Positions 5,239 through 13,091 are shown, numbered from the stretch's first letter. The stretch: DNA of 19,616 nt from Pseudomonadota bacterium (GCA_023433585.1 JAEZCL010000126.1:1-19616), one strand, 5' to 3'. A program made the numbers and translations. The notes: generated by a model not told the origin, from the sequence alone.

Positions 5239-7359
5239 CTACCAGAGGCGGACGCGGTCTTCCGGCGCCAGGTAGTATTCGTCGTCCGGCTGGACGTCGA
5301 AGGCGTCGTACCAGGCGTCGATGTTCCGCACCGGCCCGATCACCCGGTACTGCGGCGGCGAGTGGGGATCGGTGGCCAGCATCTGGCGCATGGCGTCGTC
5401 GCGGTAGCGGCTGCGCCAGACCTGGGCCCAGCCGTAGAACACCCGCTGGTCGCCGGTGATCCCGTCCAGCACCGGAGCCTCGCCGCCGTCCAGTGAGAAG
5501 CGGTAGGCCTCCAGCGCCAGGGTGACGCCGGCTAGGTCGCCGATGTTCTCGCCCATGGTCAGCTGGCCCTGAACGTGGTGGCCCTCGATCGGCGAGAATT
5601 CCTCATACTGGGCGCCCAGGACGTCGGTCTGGGCCACGAAGCGGGCGGCGTCCGCCTCGGTCCACCAGTCGTTCAGGCGGCCGTCGCCGTCGGACTTGCG
5701 CCCCTGGTCGTCGAAGCCGTGGCCGATCTCGTGGCCGATCACCCCGCCCATGCCGCCATAGTTCACCGCCGGAACGGCGTCGGGATCGAAGAACGGCGGC
5801 TGCAGGATCGCGGCCGGGAAGACGATCTCGTTCTTGGTCGAGGAATAGTAGGCGTTCACGGTCTGGGGCGTCATGAACCATTCCTCGTCGTCCACCGGAC
5901 GGTCCAGGCGGTTCAGGTCGTAGGCCCAGCGCCACTCGCCCGAACGGATGTAGTTGCCGTAGAGATCATCCCCGGCGATCCGCAGGTCGGAATAGTCGCG
6001 CCATTCGTTCGGATAGCCGATCTTGACCCCGAACTTCTCCAGCTTGTCCATGGCCAGGGCGCGGGTCTCGTCGCTCATCCAGGTCAGGCTCTGGATGCGG
6101 GCGGCCATGGCGCGGCGCAGGTTGGCGACCAGGTCCTCCATCTGGGCGCGGTGCTCCGGCGAGAACCAGCGCGCCACATACAGACGGCCCATGGCGTCGC
6201 CGAGACGCGCCTGGGCGAAGGCCACGCCCCGCTTCTCGCGCGGACGCTGGGCCTGCTGACCCGACAGCTCGCGTGAGCGGAACTCCCACTGGGCGTCCAC
6301 GAAACGCTGCGACAGATAGGGCGCGGCCTGGTCCACCGTGTGGAACGCCTGCCAGGCGCGCAGGGTCTCGACCGGCGTGTCGGCGAACACCTGGGCGATC
6401 AGGGGGAAGGCGGTGTTCTGGCTGATGACGAAGCGGTCCTGTCCGCCCAGGCCCGCCGACGTCAGATAGCCCGCCCAGTCGAAGCCCGGCGCATAGGCCG
6501 TCAGCTCGGCGGTGGACATGGGGTTGTAGGTCAGGTCGCGGTTGCGGCTCTGGGCGCGGGTCCAGTGGGCCTCGGCGATCCGGGTCTCCATGGCCACGAT
6601 GTCGGCGGCGGCCTGTTCGGCGCCGTCCCATCCGACCATGCCCAGCAACTGGGCCACATAGGCCTGATAGGCCGCCAGCTTGTCGGCGAAATTGGCCTCC
6701 AGGTAATAGTCGCGGTTGGGCAGGCCCAGGCCCGCCTGGCTCATATAGACCGCATAGGCTTCAGGATTGCGGGCGTCGTCGCTGATGTAGGTTCCCCACA
6801 GGGAGCCGCCCGGCACGCCCTGGGTTCCGCCCATCCAGGCGGCCATGGCGGCGTGGCTGTCGATGGCGCGGATGGCCTCCAGAGCGGGCTGCACCGGCCG
6901 GGCGTCCAGGGCCTCGACCGTCGCCAGGTCCATGAAGCTGTTGTAGGCGTCGCGGATCTTGGCCTCGTCGCCGCCGGGCGCCAGGTCGGCGGAGGCCGAC
7001 AGTTCGCCCACCAGCGTCTCAAGGCGGTTCTCGGACAGCTGGCTCAAGAGGTCGAACGAGCCATAGCGGGTGCGATCCGCCGGAATCTGCAGCGCGTCCA
7101 CATAGGCGCCGTTGGCGTGGCGGAAGAAATCCTCGCCGGGCCGCACGCCCAGGTCACGCCCGTCCAGGTCGAAGCCCCAGGTTCCGTAACGTGGCGACTC
7201 GATGCCCTCATAGCCGGCGGCGCCCAGCTGCGGCGCGTCGAACAGCGACACCACGGTGCAGGACGAATTCAGGCATTCATGGTCGTGGCCGTCGTGGGCC
7301 AGGGCGGAGGCGGGCAGCAAGAGGGCGCCGATGGCGGCGCCGATCATAAGACGTTTCAT
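5239..7359 (-). CDS. Secreted M13 family (neprilysin/PepO-like) zinc metallopeptidase
   Basis: This 706-residue peptidase is predicted to be exported and to cleave oligopeptides in the periplasm or outside the cell. A signal peptide (MKRLMIGAAIGALLLPASALA, about 21 residues) decides the start at 7359 over an upstream in-frame start at 7407; AGGGA lies upstream. The mature N-terminus opens with HDGHDHECLNSSC, a short His/Cys-rich stretch. The M13 N-domain follows, with VRPGEDFFRHANGAY. The catalytic domain has NAYYSSTKNEIVFPAAILQ, then HEIGH at residues 543-547 and the third zinc ligand Glu604 in GENIGDLAG with Asp608. The protein ends in RVRLW; the family's terminal Trp is kept but the usual Cys of the CxxW end is absent. 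Length is standard. The PH-domain gene lies 115 bases upstream on the same strand. Confidence 0.95.
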   Translation of the reverse strand: MKRLMIGAAIGALLLPASALAHDGHDHECLNSSCTVVSLFDAPQLGAAGYEGIESPRYGTWGFDLDGRDLGVRPGEDFFRHANGAYVDALQIPADRTRYGSFDLLSQLSENRLETLVGELSASADLAPGGDEAKIRDAYNSFMDLATVEALDARPVQPALEAIRAIDSHAAMAAWMGGTQGVPGGSLWGTYISDDARNPEAYAVYMSQAGLGLPNRDYYLEANFADKLAAYQAYVAQLLGMVGWDGAEQAAADIVAMETRIAEAHWTRAQSRNRDLTYNPMSTAELTAYAPGFDWAGYLTSAGLGGQDRFVISQNTAFPLIAQVFADTPVETLRAWQAFHTVDQAAPYLSQRFVDAQWEFRSRELSGQQAQRPREKRGVAFAQARLGDAMGRLYVARWFSPEHRAQMEDLVANLRRAMAARIQSLTWMSDETRALAMDKLEKFGVKIGYPNEWRDYSDLRIAGDDLYGNYIRSGEWRWAYDLNRLDRPVDDEEWFMTPQTVNAYYSSTKNEIVFPAAILQPPFFDPDAVPAVNYGGMGGVIGHEIGHGFDDQGRKSDGDGRLNDWWTEADAARFVAQTDVLGAQYEEFSPIEGHHVQGQLTMGENIGDLAGVTLALEAYRFSLDGGEAPVLDGITGDQRVFYGWAQVWRSRYRDDAMRQMLATDPHSPPQYRVIGPVRNIDAWYDAFDVQPDDEYYLAPEDRVRLW

Positions 7360-7474
7360 GGTCGTTCCCTGAGCGTCCCGACAGGCGGGACAATGGTCGA
7401 CGCGCACCTTAAGGAGGCGGGCGGCCGGGTGAACCTAAAAAATAGTTCATGGGCGCGGCGCCCTGTCGCGGGGG

Positions 7475-8011
7475 TCAGTCCGGCGTCGCGCGCGGCGGGT
7501 CGCCGGCGGCGTTCAGCGCATCCTTGGCGTCCAGCATGGCGCGCTTGAACCCCAGAGGATCGGCGATGGTCCTGAGCTGATTGGCCCCCTGCTCGCTGGC
7601 GGTCAGGATCAGGATGTCGCCATAACCCAGGATGCGGCCCAGAAGGCTCTGCTCGGTCTTCACGTCGTTGAGCTTCTCCAGCAGGCTGTCGGCGACCTTC
7701 TTGTTCAGCACGCCTTCCATCTGGATGATGCGCCGGTTGGTCATGACGTTCATCTGGTTGCGCCACACCAGATGCTCCCAGATCCATCCCGCCAGCGGGA
7801 TCACCGACAGGACCGCCACCCACAGCCACCGGTCGTCGCCTGCGGGGGTGGTGTTGTAGAGCCAGGCCGCGCCCGCGATCATGGCGATGAACGTCAGCGC
7901 CCACCAGATGGTCTTGAAGAAGCGCACCAGCCAGTGGCGGCGCGCGATGAGGGTCACCGCCTCATCTTCGCTGAGCACCCTTCTCAGATACCCCGTGGTC
8001 CGATAGGCCAT
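7475..8011 (-). CDS. Bacterial PH-domain (DUF304-type) membrane protein
   Basis: A 178-residue protein with a YdbS/bPH2-type domain. The start at 8011 is chosen because GGGAGGG lies about 7 bases upstream on the minus strand; an extension to 8080 lacks homology-like sequence. A short N-terminal segment (LSEDEAVTLIARRHWL) precedes two membrane helices at about residues 30-52 and 63-82. The PH-like part then includes MNVMTNRRIIQMEGVLNKK and LNDVKTEQSLLGRILGYGDI, a pattern typical of the family (T.RRI....G.L......I.L..I......S...R..GYG.I). The function of this family is unknown; membrane association is clear. It is upstream of and codirectional with the M13 peptidase, possibly in one transcript. 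A weak GC hairpin and a T-rich patch lie between the two genes. Confidence 0.88.
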   Translation of the reverse strand: MAYRTTGYLRRVLSEDEAVTLIARRHWLVRFFKTIWWALTFIAMIAGAAWLYNTTPAGDDRWLWVAVLSVIPLAGWIWEHLVWRNQMNVMTNRRIIQMEGVLNKKVADSLLEKLNDVKTEQSLLGRILGYGDILILTASEQGANQLRTIADPLGFKRAMLDAKDALNAAGDPPRATPD

Positions 8012-8295
8012 GACACACCCTCCCTTCCCGCGTCCGTCACTATGGGCGGGAAGGGACGCCCCCGCCAGTCGCTTGTCCACCGTCGACGGCCGTTCGTTAA
8101 CCTCTGGAACGCATTTTGGTCATCCTTGCGTGATGAAAGGATGCCTTCGGCTGGCTTGAAGATGACAAGTCTCTGAATTCGTTCAGGCTCGCTGATAATG
8201 ATTTCGAGAACTCAGAATAAGAGATCTCCATCGGACGTGATCGGGGGGAGTTACCGGTCGGGCGGCCACGCCCCAACGTTAGAGTGACAGTAAGT
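8012..8295 (+). promoter_or_regulatory. Divergent intergenic region with dyad symmetries
   Basis: This 284-bp divergent region is clearly less GC-rich than its surroundings, especially 8090-8230. It contains a 7-bp inverted repeat CATCCTT/AAGGATG (8121-8143, 9-nt gap), a 5-bp inverted repeat CTGAA/TTCAG around TTCG (8173-8186), GATAAT (8194-8199) as a possible -10, and the 8-bp palindrome GAGATCTC (8221-8228). TetR-family regulators often bind operators beside their own gene, so these dyads are operator candidates. None is proven, and no good -35 accompanies the GATAAT. Confidence 0.35.
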
Positions 8296-8994
8296 ATGCG
8301 AGAGTCTTCCCTGAACGCACCGTTCCAAGCCGTTGAACAACCCGCCGGCGCCCCCCGGCTCAATCGCCGCCAGGCCGCCAAGGTCCGGACCCGCCAGAAA
8401 GTGCTGGACGCGGCCCGCGACCTGTTCTCGGAGCGCGGCTACGACCCGGCCACCATCCGCGACATCGCCATGGGCGCGGGCTTGTCCACCGGCGCCGTCT
8501 TCGCCAACTTACACGAGATGGCCGAGCTGTTCGAGGCCGTGCTGGCCGAGAACATGGAGCGGCTGACCGAAGTGGTCCGCGCCGCCGCCGCCGAGCCCGG
8601 TCCGGTTCACACGCGCCTGTCGACCGCGCTGGACGCCGGTTATCACCACACGCTTGAGCAACTGCCCCTGATGCAGGCCATCGTGGCCCGTTCCTGGTTC
8701 CAGCCTCAACAGACCGAGCAACGCGCTCGGGGCTTCACCAAGGGGCTGATTTCGGTGATCGGCGAGGTGCTGCGTGACGCGGTGCGTTCGGGCGAACTGA
8801 AGCAGGACGCCGACACCCGCCTCATGAGCGAGATGATCTGGGACGTCTATCTGACCAACTATCGCGGCGCAGCCTATGACGGTTGGGACAACCAGGCGCT
8901 GTCCGACCGCCTGTCGCGCCAGATCGATCTGATCCTGGCCGGCGCCCTGGCGCTCCGGGCCGAGGCGGGCGCGTCTCCCTTACCGCGCCGTTAA
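8296..8994 (+). CDS. TetR/AcrR-family transcriptional regulator
   Basis: A 232-residue DNA-binding repressor-type protein. An unusual 27-residue leader (Pro/Ala/Gln-rich) precedes the TetR_N domain at about residues 28-85: RTRQKVLDAARDLFSERGY, then the helix-turn-helix ATIRDIAMGAGLSTGAVFAN and LHEMAELFEAVL. The C-terminal ligand/dimer domain is helical and not diagnostic of an effector. The start could be ATG 8296 or GTG 8284 (four codons earlier); neither has a clear Shine-Dalgarno, so translation may be weak or leaderless. The regulator faces away from the PH-domain gene. The gene's target cannot be read from the sequence; self-regulation through the dyads at 8121-8228 is a reasonable guess. 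Confidence 0.9.
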   Translation: MRESSLNAPFQAVEQPAGAPRLNRRQAAKVRTRQKVLDAARDLFSERGYDPATIRDIAMGAGLSTGAVFANLHEMAELFEAVLAENMERLTEVVRAAAAEPGPVHTRLSTALDAGYHHTLEQLPLMQAIVARSWFQPQQTEQRARGFTKGLISVIGEVLRDAVRSGELKQDADTRLMSEMIWDVYLTNYRGAAYDGWDNQALSDRLSRQIDLILAGALALRAEAGASPLPRR

Positions 8995-9017
8995 CCCTGT
9001 GGCCGCACATGCGCCGT

Positions 9018-9057
9018 AAAACGGGGGGAAGCTCGGGTTGATTCCCGCCCCCGTTTT
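9018..9057. terminator. Perfect 10-bp hairpin between tetR and eipA (bidirectional terminator-like)
   Basis: AAAACGGGGG (9018-9027) pairs with CCCCCGTTTT (9048-9057), and CGGG/CCCG can extend the stem inside. The T4 on the 3' arm makes it an intrinsic terminator candidate for tetR in the plus direction, and the A4 arm would serve the other strand. It ends 12 bases before the eipA start, so it may also fold in the eipA leader just ahead of its ribosome-binding site (TGGAG). Confidence 0.6.
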
Positions 9058-9069
9058 CTGGAGCCCGCC

Positions 9070-9669
9070 ATGCACCGTCGCCAACTGATCCTGACCGGTC
9101 TCGCCGCCGGCGCCGTGGGCGCCTGCGCCACGCGGCCGCCGGCCGATCCCGCCTATCCGATCCACTCCGACGGGACGGCCCCGACCTACACCTTCGACGA
9201 GCTGGTGGCGGCCGGATCGCGCGAGCTGGGCATCGCGGCGGAAGCCATCGGCGCGGCCATCGAGCGAGTCTTCGCCGACCAGGGCGACCGCCCCACCGCC
9301 TATATCGCGGGCGAGGAAGGCGCCGGCGCCGCCGTGATCGGCGCGCGTTACGGCCGCGGGGCCCTGCACATGAAGGACCTGTCGGCCTCGCAGGAGGTGT
9401 TCTGGCAGGGCGCCTCGGTGGGCTGGGACTTCGGCGGCAACGCCAGCCGGGTGTTCACCCTGGTTTACGGCCTCTATCACCCCGACATGATCTATCGCCG
9501 CTATCCGGGCGTCGAAGGCACGGCCTATCTGGTGGCGGGTCTGGGCGTGAACTATCAGCGCGCCGAGGACATCACCCTGGCGCCGATCCGCACCGGCGTC
9601 GGACTCAGGCTGGGCGCCAACGTCGGCACCATGTCCTACAGCCGCCAACGGAACTTGCTGCCGTTCTAG
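9070..9669 (+). CDS. eipA: EipA-family (DUF1134) cell-envelope protein
   Basis: This 199-residue exported protein belongs to DUF1134, named EipA in Brucella, where it is needed for envelope integrity; its molecular activity is unknown. The N-terminus MHRRQLILTGLAAGAVGAC combines a twin-Arg pair with a lipobox-like VGAC (Cys19), so a Tat-exported lipoprotein is possible, although the usual relatives have a plain signal peptide. The conserved domain spans about residues 40-195: YTFDELVAAGSRELG, then SQEVFWQGASVGWDFGGNAS, VFTLVYGL, YLVAGLGVNYQ and the terminal GLRLGANVGTMSYS block. Length is close to other members. TGGAG lies upstream of the ATG. The gene appears monocistronic, with a hairpin before it and palindromic repeats after it. 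Confidence 0.87.
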   Translation: MHRRQLILTGLAAGAVGACATRPPADPAYPIHSDGTAPTYTFDELVAAGSRELGIAAEAIGAAIERVFADQGDRPTAYIAGEEGAGAAVIGARYGRGALHMKDLSASQEVFWQGASVGWDFGGNASRVFTLVYGLYHPDMIYRRYPGVEGTAYLVAGLGVNYQRAEDITLAPIRTGVGLRLGANVGTMSYSRQRNLLPF

Positions 9670-9679
9670 CATCGACAAT

Positions 9680-9866
9680 CCCTCTCCCATGGGGAGAGGG
9701 CCGGCTCCGCGCGGCGGGATGCGGAGCAGACCGCCCCTTGCGTGGAGGGTGAGGGGGTGCGGCGCGAACCGCCTGACCACCGACGCCCTCATCCCCCGCG
9801 CCAGAACCTCCCCCGGAACAAGTCCGGGGTCCGGTGCGCGGGTCCCCCTTTTCCCCTCGGGAGAAG
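9680..9866. repeat. Cluster of intergenic palindromes (CCCTC-type repeat C)
   Basis: The 199-bp gap between convergent genes holds three clear stem-loops: CCCTCTCCC/GGGAGAGGG (9680-9700), CCCCGGA/TCCGGGG around ACAAG (9811-9829), and CCCTTTTCCC/GGGAGAAGGG with one mismatch (about 9847-9869). The first and last flank the gap like inward-facing ends and can act as terminators for eipA and for the minus-strand SDR gene. The layout (CCCTC palindrome followed by a G-rich GGTGAGGGG tail) recurs at 17896-18184. Such repeats are common between alphaproteobacterial genes. Confidence 0.75.
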
Positions 9867-9868
9867 GG

Positions 9869-10732
9869 TCAGATCCTCGCCAGTATCGCCTCGATCCCTT
9901 CCCGATAGTTGGGATAGTCCGGCCGCCAGCCCAGTTCGGCCTTGGCGCGGGCGTTCGAGACACGCTTGGAATCCAGGTAGAACCGCCGCATGGCGTCGGG
10001 CACGGACGGGTCCGTCCATTCGATTTCCGGCGGCGAGGGCAGGCCCATGCGGGCCGCCGCCCATTCCGTCACCACATCGGCGGGCGCGGGCTCATCGTCG
10101 GCCAGGTTGTAGATCGCGGCGGGACGGGGACGGTCCATGGAGGCGAACAGCCCCGCCGCCGCGTCGTCCACATGGATGCGGTTGAAGATCTGGCCCGGCT
10201 TCCTGACCAACCGCGCGGTTCCCGCCTTCAGCCGGTCCACGATGGACCGACCCGGCCCATAGATCGCGGGCAGGCGGAACACCTGCACCGTCAGCCCCAG
10301 CCCGGGTCCGGCCTGAAGCCATTCCCGTTCGGCCCGCACCCGGCGCGCGCCCTGGACGCTGGCGGCGTTCAGGGGATCGCCTTCGAACACCCAGCCCCCC
10401 GCCCGGTCGCCATAGACGGCGGTGGACGAGACATAGCCGATCCAGTCCGGATAGGCCCGCGCCGCCGTCAGGGCCGGGATCAGCGCCCGGGCGCCGGGAC
10501 AGCCCCGCTCGTCCGGCGGCGCGGCGATCAGCATGGCGTCGGCCTGCCCGGCCGCGCGGGTCATGGTCTCTGCGTCGGCGGGATCGACCGCCGCGATTCC
10601 CATGGCCTCGAGCGCCGCCCGGCGCCCGGGATCGCGCGAGGTCAGCACGGCCCGGTCCCCGTCGGCTGCGGCCCGCCGGGCGACCGCCTCGCCCAGATAG
10701 CCGCCGCCGAAGACCAGGACCCTGCGCGTCAA
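9869..10732 (-). CDS. Atypical SDR / NAD(P)-dependent epimerase-like protein (YeeZ-like)
   Basis: A 287-residue Rossmann-fold protein of the extended/atypical short-chain dehydrogenase group, resembling YeeZ-type proteins. The nucleotide-binding turn is FGGGYLGEAVA near the N-terminus. YVSSTAVYGDR gives the SDR Ser/Tyr region, but the place of the catalytic YxxxK is occupied by a RRVRAEREW stretch, so classical SDR catalysis is doubtful. FNRIHVDDAAAGL and YNLADDEPAP are typical sugar-epimerase-like blocks. The start is TTG at 10732, because the only nearby ATG (10740) runs into a stop after three codons. It lies 4 bases after the sqdB stop and is surely cotranscribed with it. A link to nucleotide-sugar chemistry is suggested by the neighbour only; the substrate is unknown. 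Confidence 0.82.
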   Translation of the reverse strand: MTRRVLVFGGGYLGEAVARRAAADGDRAVLTSRDPGRRAALEAMGIAAVDPADAETMTRAAGQADAMLIAAPPDERGCPGARALIPALTAARAYPDWIGYVSSTAVYGDRAGGWVFEGDPLNAASVQGARRVRAEREWLQAGPGLGLTVQVFRLPAIYGPGRSIVDRLKAGTARLVRKPGQIFNRIHVDDAAAGLFASMDRPRPAAIYNLADDEPAPADVVTEWAAARMGLPSPPEIEWTDPSVPDAMRRFYLDSKRVSNARAKAELGWRPDYPNYREGIEAILARI

Positions 10733-10736
10733 GGGA

Positions 10737-11969
10737 TCATCCCGCCTGGCGGACGCCGGGAAGCACGCCGTCGGACGTCTCTACGTCGGCCTCGGCCGCC
10801 TCGCGCCGGGCCGCGTTCCAGTGCGAGACGCAGGGAATCTTGGCCATGTCGGCCCGGTCGGCATAGCGGCGCGCGATCTCGGTCACGTCCCGCATCAGCC
10901 CCTCGGCCAGGGTGATGGGCTTGAGCCCCAGGTCGCGGAACTGGTCGTTGGCCACCACCAGGTCGTTCTCGTCCGCTTCCTGACGCGGATTGGGCAGATG
11001 GGCGATCTCGGCGCCGGTCATGTCGGCGATCATGACCGCCAGGTCGCGCACCCGGCGGCTCTCGGTCATCTGGTTGAGGATCTTGACCCGTTCGCCCGCC
11101 TTCGGCGGGTTCTTGAGCGCCAGCTCGATGCAGCGCACCGTGTCCTGGATGTGGATGAAAGCCCGCGTCTGGCCGCCCGATCCATGCACCGTCAGGGGAT
11201 GGCCCACCGCCGCCTGCATCAGGAAGCGGTTCAGCACCGTCCCATAGTCGCCGTCATAGTCGAAGCGGTTGATGAGGCGCTCATCCCGCCGCGTTTCCTC
11301 GGTCTGGGCGCCCCAGACGATGCCCTGGTGCAGGTCGGTGATCCGAAGCCCGTCGTTCTTGGCGTAGAACTGGAACAGCAGGGCGTCCTGGGTCTTGGTC
11401 ATGTGATAGATCGAGCCCGGATTGGCGGGGAACAGGATCTCCTGCTCCACCGGCCCGCGATCCGTCTGGACCGTCACGGTCAGATAGCCCTCGGGGATCT
11501 TCAGCCCCGCTGTCGCATAGCCATAGACCCCCATGGTGCCCAGGTGCGCCAGGTGGATATCCAGGCCGCTTTCGACCATGGCCGCCAGGACATGGCTGGT
11601 GGCGTTCAGGTTGTTGTCGATGGTGTAGAGCTTGTGCCGCGCCGACTTCATGGAATAGGGCGCGGCGCGCTGTTCGGCGAAGTGGACGATGGCGTCAGGC
11701 CGTTCGTCCTTCAGCAGGGCGACGAAGCGGTCGAACTCCTTGCCCAGGGTCAGGTTGTGGAAGCCGATCTGGCGACCCGACACTTCTTTCCATGCGGCGA
11801 TGCGTTCGCCGATGGGCCGGATGGGCGTCAGGGACGAGGCCTCCAGCTCATTGTCGATGTTGCGCCGCGACAGGTTGTCGATGATCGACACGTCCCAGCC
11901 CCGCGCCGAGAGATGCACGGCCGTGGGCCAGCCGCAGAAGCCGTCGCCGCCGAGAACGAGAACGCGCAT
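10737..11969 (-). CDS. sqdB: UDP-sulfoquinovose synthase (SqdB/SQD1 family)
   Basis: This enzyme converts UDP-glucose and sulfite to UDP-sulfoquinovose, the head-group donor for the sulfolipid SQDG. The 410-residue protein has GGDGFCGWPT at residues 8-16, the family-specific IVHFAEQRAAPYSMK (about 94-108) and the block around DNNLNATSHVLAA. The catalytic set is HLGTMGVYGY with Thr145 and the tetrad Tyr188-His-Met-Thr-Lys192. LHQGIVWG and RFDYDGDYGTVLNRF are further hallmarks. ATG 11969 fits the family N-terminus (MRVLVLGG). TTG 11978 is nearer the AGAGGA site and remains possible. The downstream SDR is 4 bases away, and lspL starts divergently 124 bp upstream. The sulfoquinovosyltransferase (sqdX/sqdD type) is not in this window. 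Sulfolipid is known from Brevundimonas, so the call fits the likely host. Confidence 0.93.
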   Translation of the reverse strand: MRVLVLGGDGFCGWPTAVHLSARGWDVSIIDNLSRRNIDNELEASSLTPIRPIGERIAAWKEVSGRQIGFHNLTLGKEFDRFVALLKDERPDAIVHFAEQRAAPYSMKSARHKLYTIDNNLNATSHVLAAMVESGLDIHLAHLGTMGVYGYATAGLKIPEGYLTVTVQTDRGPVEQEILFPANPGSIYHMTKTQDALLFQFYAKNDGLRITDLHQGIVWGAQTEETRRDERLINRFDYDGDYGTVLNRFLMQAAVGHPLTVHGSGGQTRAFIHIQDTVRCIELALKNPPKAGERVKILNQMTESRRVRDLAVMIADMTGAEIAHLPNPRQEADENDLVVANDQFRDLGLKPITLAEGLMRDVTEIARRYADRADMAKIPCVSHWNAARREAAEADVETSDGVLPGVRQAG

Positions 11970-12093
11970 GGGAAACAACTTTCCTCTGAATTGCAGGCGC
12001 CCCCTGCCTAACCCAGCCGCATGAGTCTAGGAAGCCTCGGGGGATGCGCGCATCATAGACCGTCATGTGGCGACAAAGGGTCAGGAGCGGAGT
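11970..12093. promoter_or_regulatory. Divergent promoter region of sqdB and the epimerase gene
   Basis: A 124-bp divergent gap that must hold promoters in both directions. It contains an inverted repeat GCAGG/CCTGC (about 11994-12008). The minus-strand AGAGGA belongs to sqdB and the plus-strand AGGAG (12083-12087) to the epimerase gene. No convincing -35/-10 pair was found by eye. Confidence 0.4.
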
Positions 12094-12096
12094 TTG
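12083..12096 (+). promoter_or_regulatory. Ribosome-binding site that decides a TTG start
   Basis: AGGAG at 12083-12087 is followed after 6 bases by TTG (12094-12096), which gives MTIIVTG, the expected N-terminus of an extended SDR. The alternative GTG at 12067 lies upstream of this site. Confidence 0.75.
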
Positions 12097-13071
12097 ACGA
12101 TCATCGTCACCGGAGCGGCCGGCTTCATCGGCCTGCACCTGGCCGAGCGCCTGCTGGATCGCGGCGAGGCCGTGATCGGCGTGGACAGCTTCAACGCCTA
12201 TTACGACCCGGCGCTGAAGGCCGCCCGCGCCGCGCGGCTGGAAGGCCGCGAGGGCTTCCGAATGGTCCGCATGGACATCGCCGACGCCGGGGCGTTCCGC
12301 GCGCTGGTCGATGAAACGGGCGCGGACCGCATCGTCCACCTCGCGGCCCAGGCGGGGGTGCGATACAGCCTTCAGAACCCCTTCGCCTACGAACGCTCGA
12401 ACCTGGCGGGACACCTGTCGGTGCTGGAGGCGGCGCGCCATGCGAAGGGACTGAGACACTTGGTCTATGCCTCCTCCAGCTCGGTCTACGGCGACCGGCC
12501 CCTGACCGGCGGCGGCTTTTCCGAGGACGATGCGGCGGTCGAGCCCGTGTCCCTCTACGCCGCCACCAAGCGCTCGGCCGAACTGATGAGCCGGGCCTAT
12601 TCGCACCTCTACGGCCTGCCCCAGACGGGCCTTCGCTTCTTCACCGTCTATGGGCCGTGGGGGCGGCCGGACATGGCCTACTACGGCTTCACCCGCGCGA
12701 TCCTCAAGGGCGAACCGATCCAGGTCTTCGGCGAGGGCCGCATGGCGCGGGACTTCACCTACATTGATGACATCGTCGACGGGATCATCGGCGCCCTGGA
12801 CCGACCGCCGGACGCAGGCGAAAACCGCATCCTCAACATCGGCGACGACCGCCCCGTCGGTCTCATGGACATGATCGGGACGCTTGAGAGCCTGCTGGGC
12901 CGCGAGGCGGTGAAGGTCATGAAGCCGATGCAGCCCGGCGACGTCACCGCCACGCACGCCGACATCCGCCGCCTGAACGCCCTGACCGGCTATCGGCCCA
13001 GGGTCATGCTGGAGGATGGCCTGGCGCGATTCGTCGACTGGTATCGGGATTTTGAGGACGGCCGCGCCTGA
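12094..13071 (+). CDS. lspL: NAD-dependent epimerase, probably UDP-glucuronate 4-epimerase
   Basis: A 325-residue extended SDR. It has TGAAGFIG at residues 6-13, HLAAQAGVRYSLQNP (about 82-96), ASSSSVYG, and the catalytic Tyr155-x3-Lys159 (YAATK). RFFTVYGPWGRPDMAYYGFT, DFTYIDDIV and the late MQPGDVTATHAD block are typical of the enzymes making UDP-galacturonate from UDP-glucuronate (LspL/GAE type). Close relatives with other substrates exist, so specificity is inferred. The start is TTG 12094, because AGGAG (12083-12087) sits 6 bases upstream and homology starts at once (TIIVTGAAG). A GTG at 12067 would add nine unrelated residues and lacks such a site. The product could feed galacturonate-containing lipid A, glycolipid or polysaccharide. 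Confidence 0.88.
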   Translation: MTIIVTGAAGFIGLHLAERLLDRGEAVIGVDSFNAYYDPALKAARAARLEGREGFRMVRMDIADAGAFRALVDETGADRIVHLAAQAGVRYSLQNPFAYERSNLAGHLSVLEAARHAKGLRHLVYASSSSVYGDRPLTGGGFSEDDAAVEPVSLYAATKRSAELMSRAYSHLYGLPQTGLRFFTVYGPWGRPDMAYYGFTRAILKGEPIQVFGEGRMARDFTYIDDIVDGIIGALDRPPDAGENRILNIGDDRPVGLMDMIGTLESLLGREAVKVMKPMQPGDVTATHADIRRLNALTGYRPRVMLEDGLARFVDWYRDFEDGRA

Positions 13072-13091
13072 CAGAACCGCGATGCTCAAGT

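Noticed and set aside
7431..7448. AT-rich dyad GAACCTAAAAAATAGTTC upstream of the M13 peptidase as an operator
   Set aside because: Only four base pairs at the ends match, which is too weak to call.
6340..7548. A 402-residue plus-strand open frame opposite the M13 peptidase, and similar frames at 10821-12011, 11848-13143 and 16528-17847
   Set aside because: All lie antisense to well-identified genes and show only compositional, domain-free translations.
8090..8105. CtrA box upstream of tetR (GTTAACC)
   Set aside because: A single half-site; the second TTAA at the required 7-bp spacing is missing.
9680..9866. Insertion sequence or mobile element remnant
   Set aside because: Only simple palindromes are present; no transposase fragment or terminal inverted repeats with target duplication were seen.
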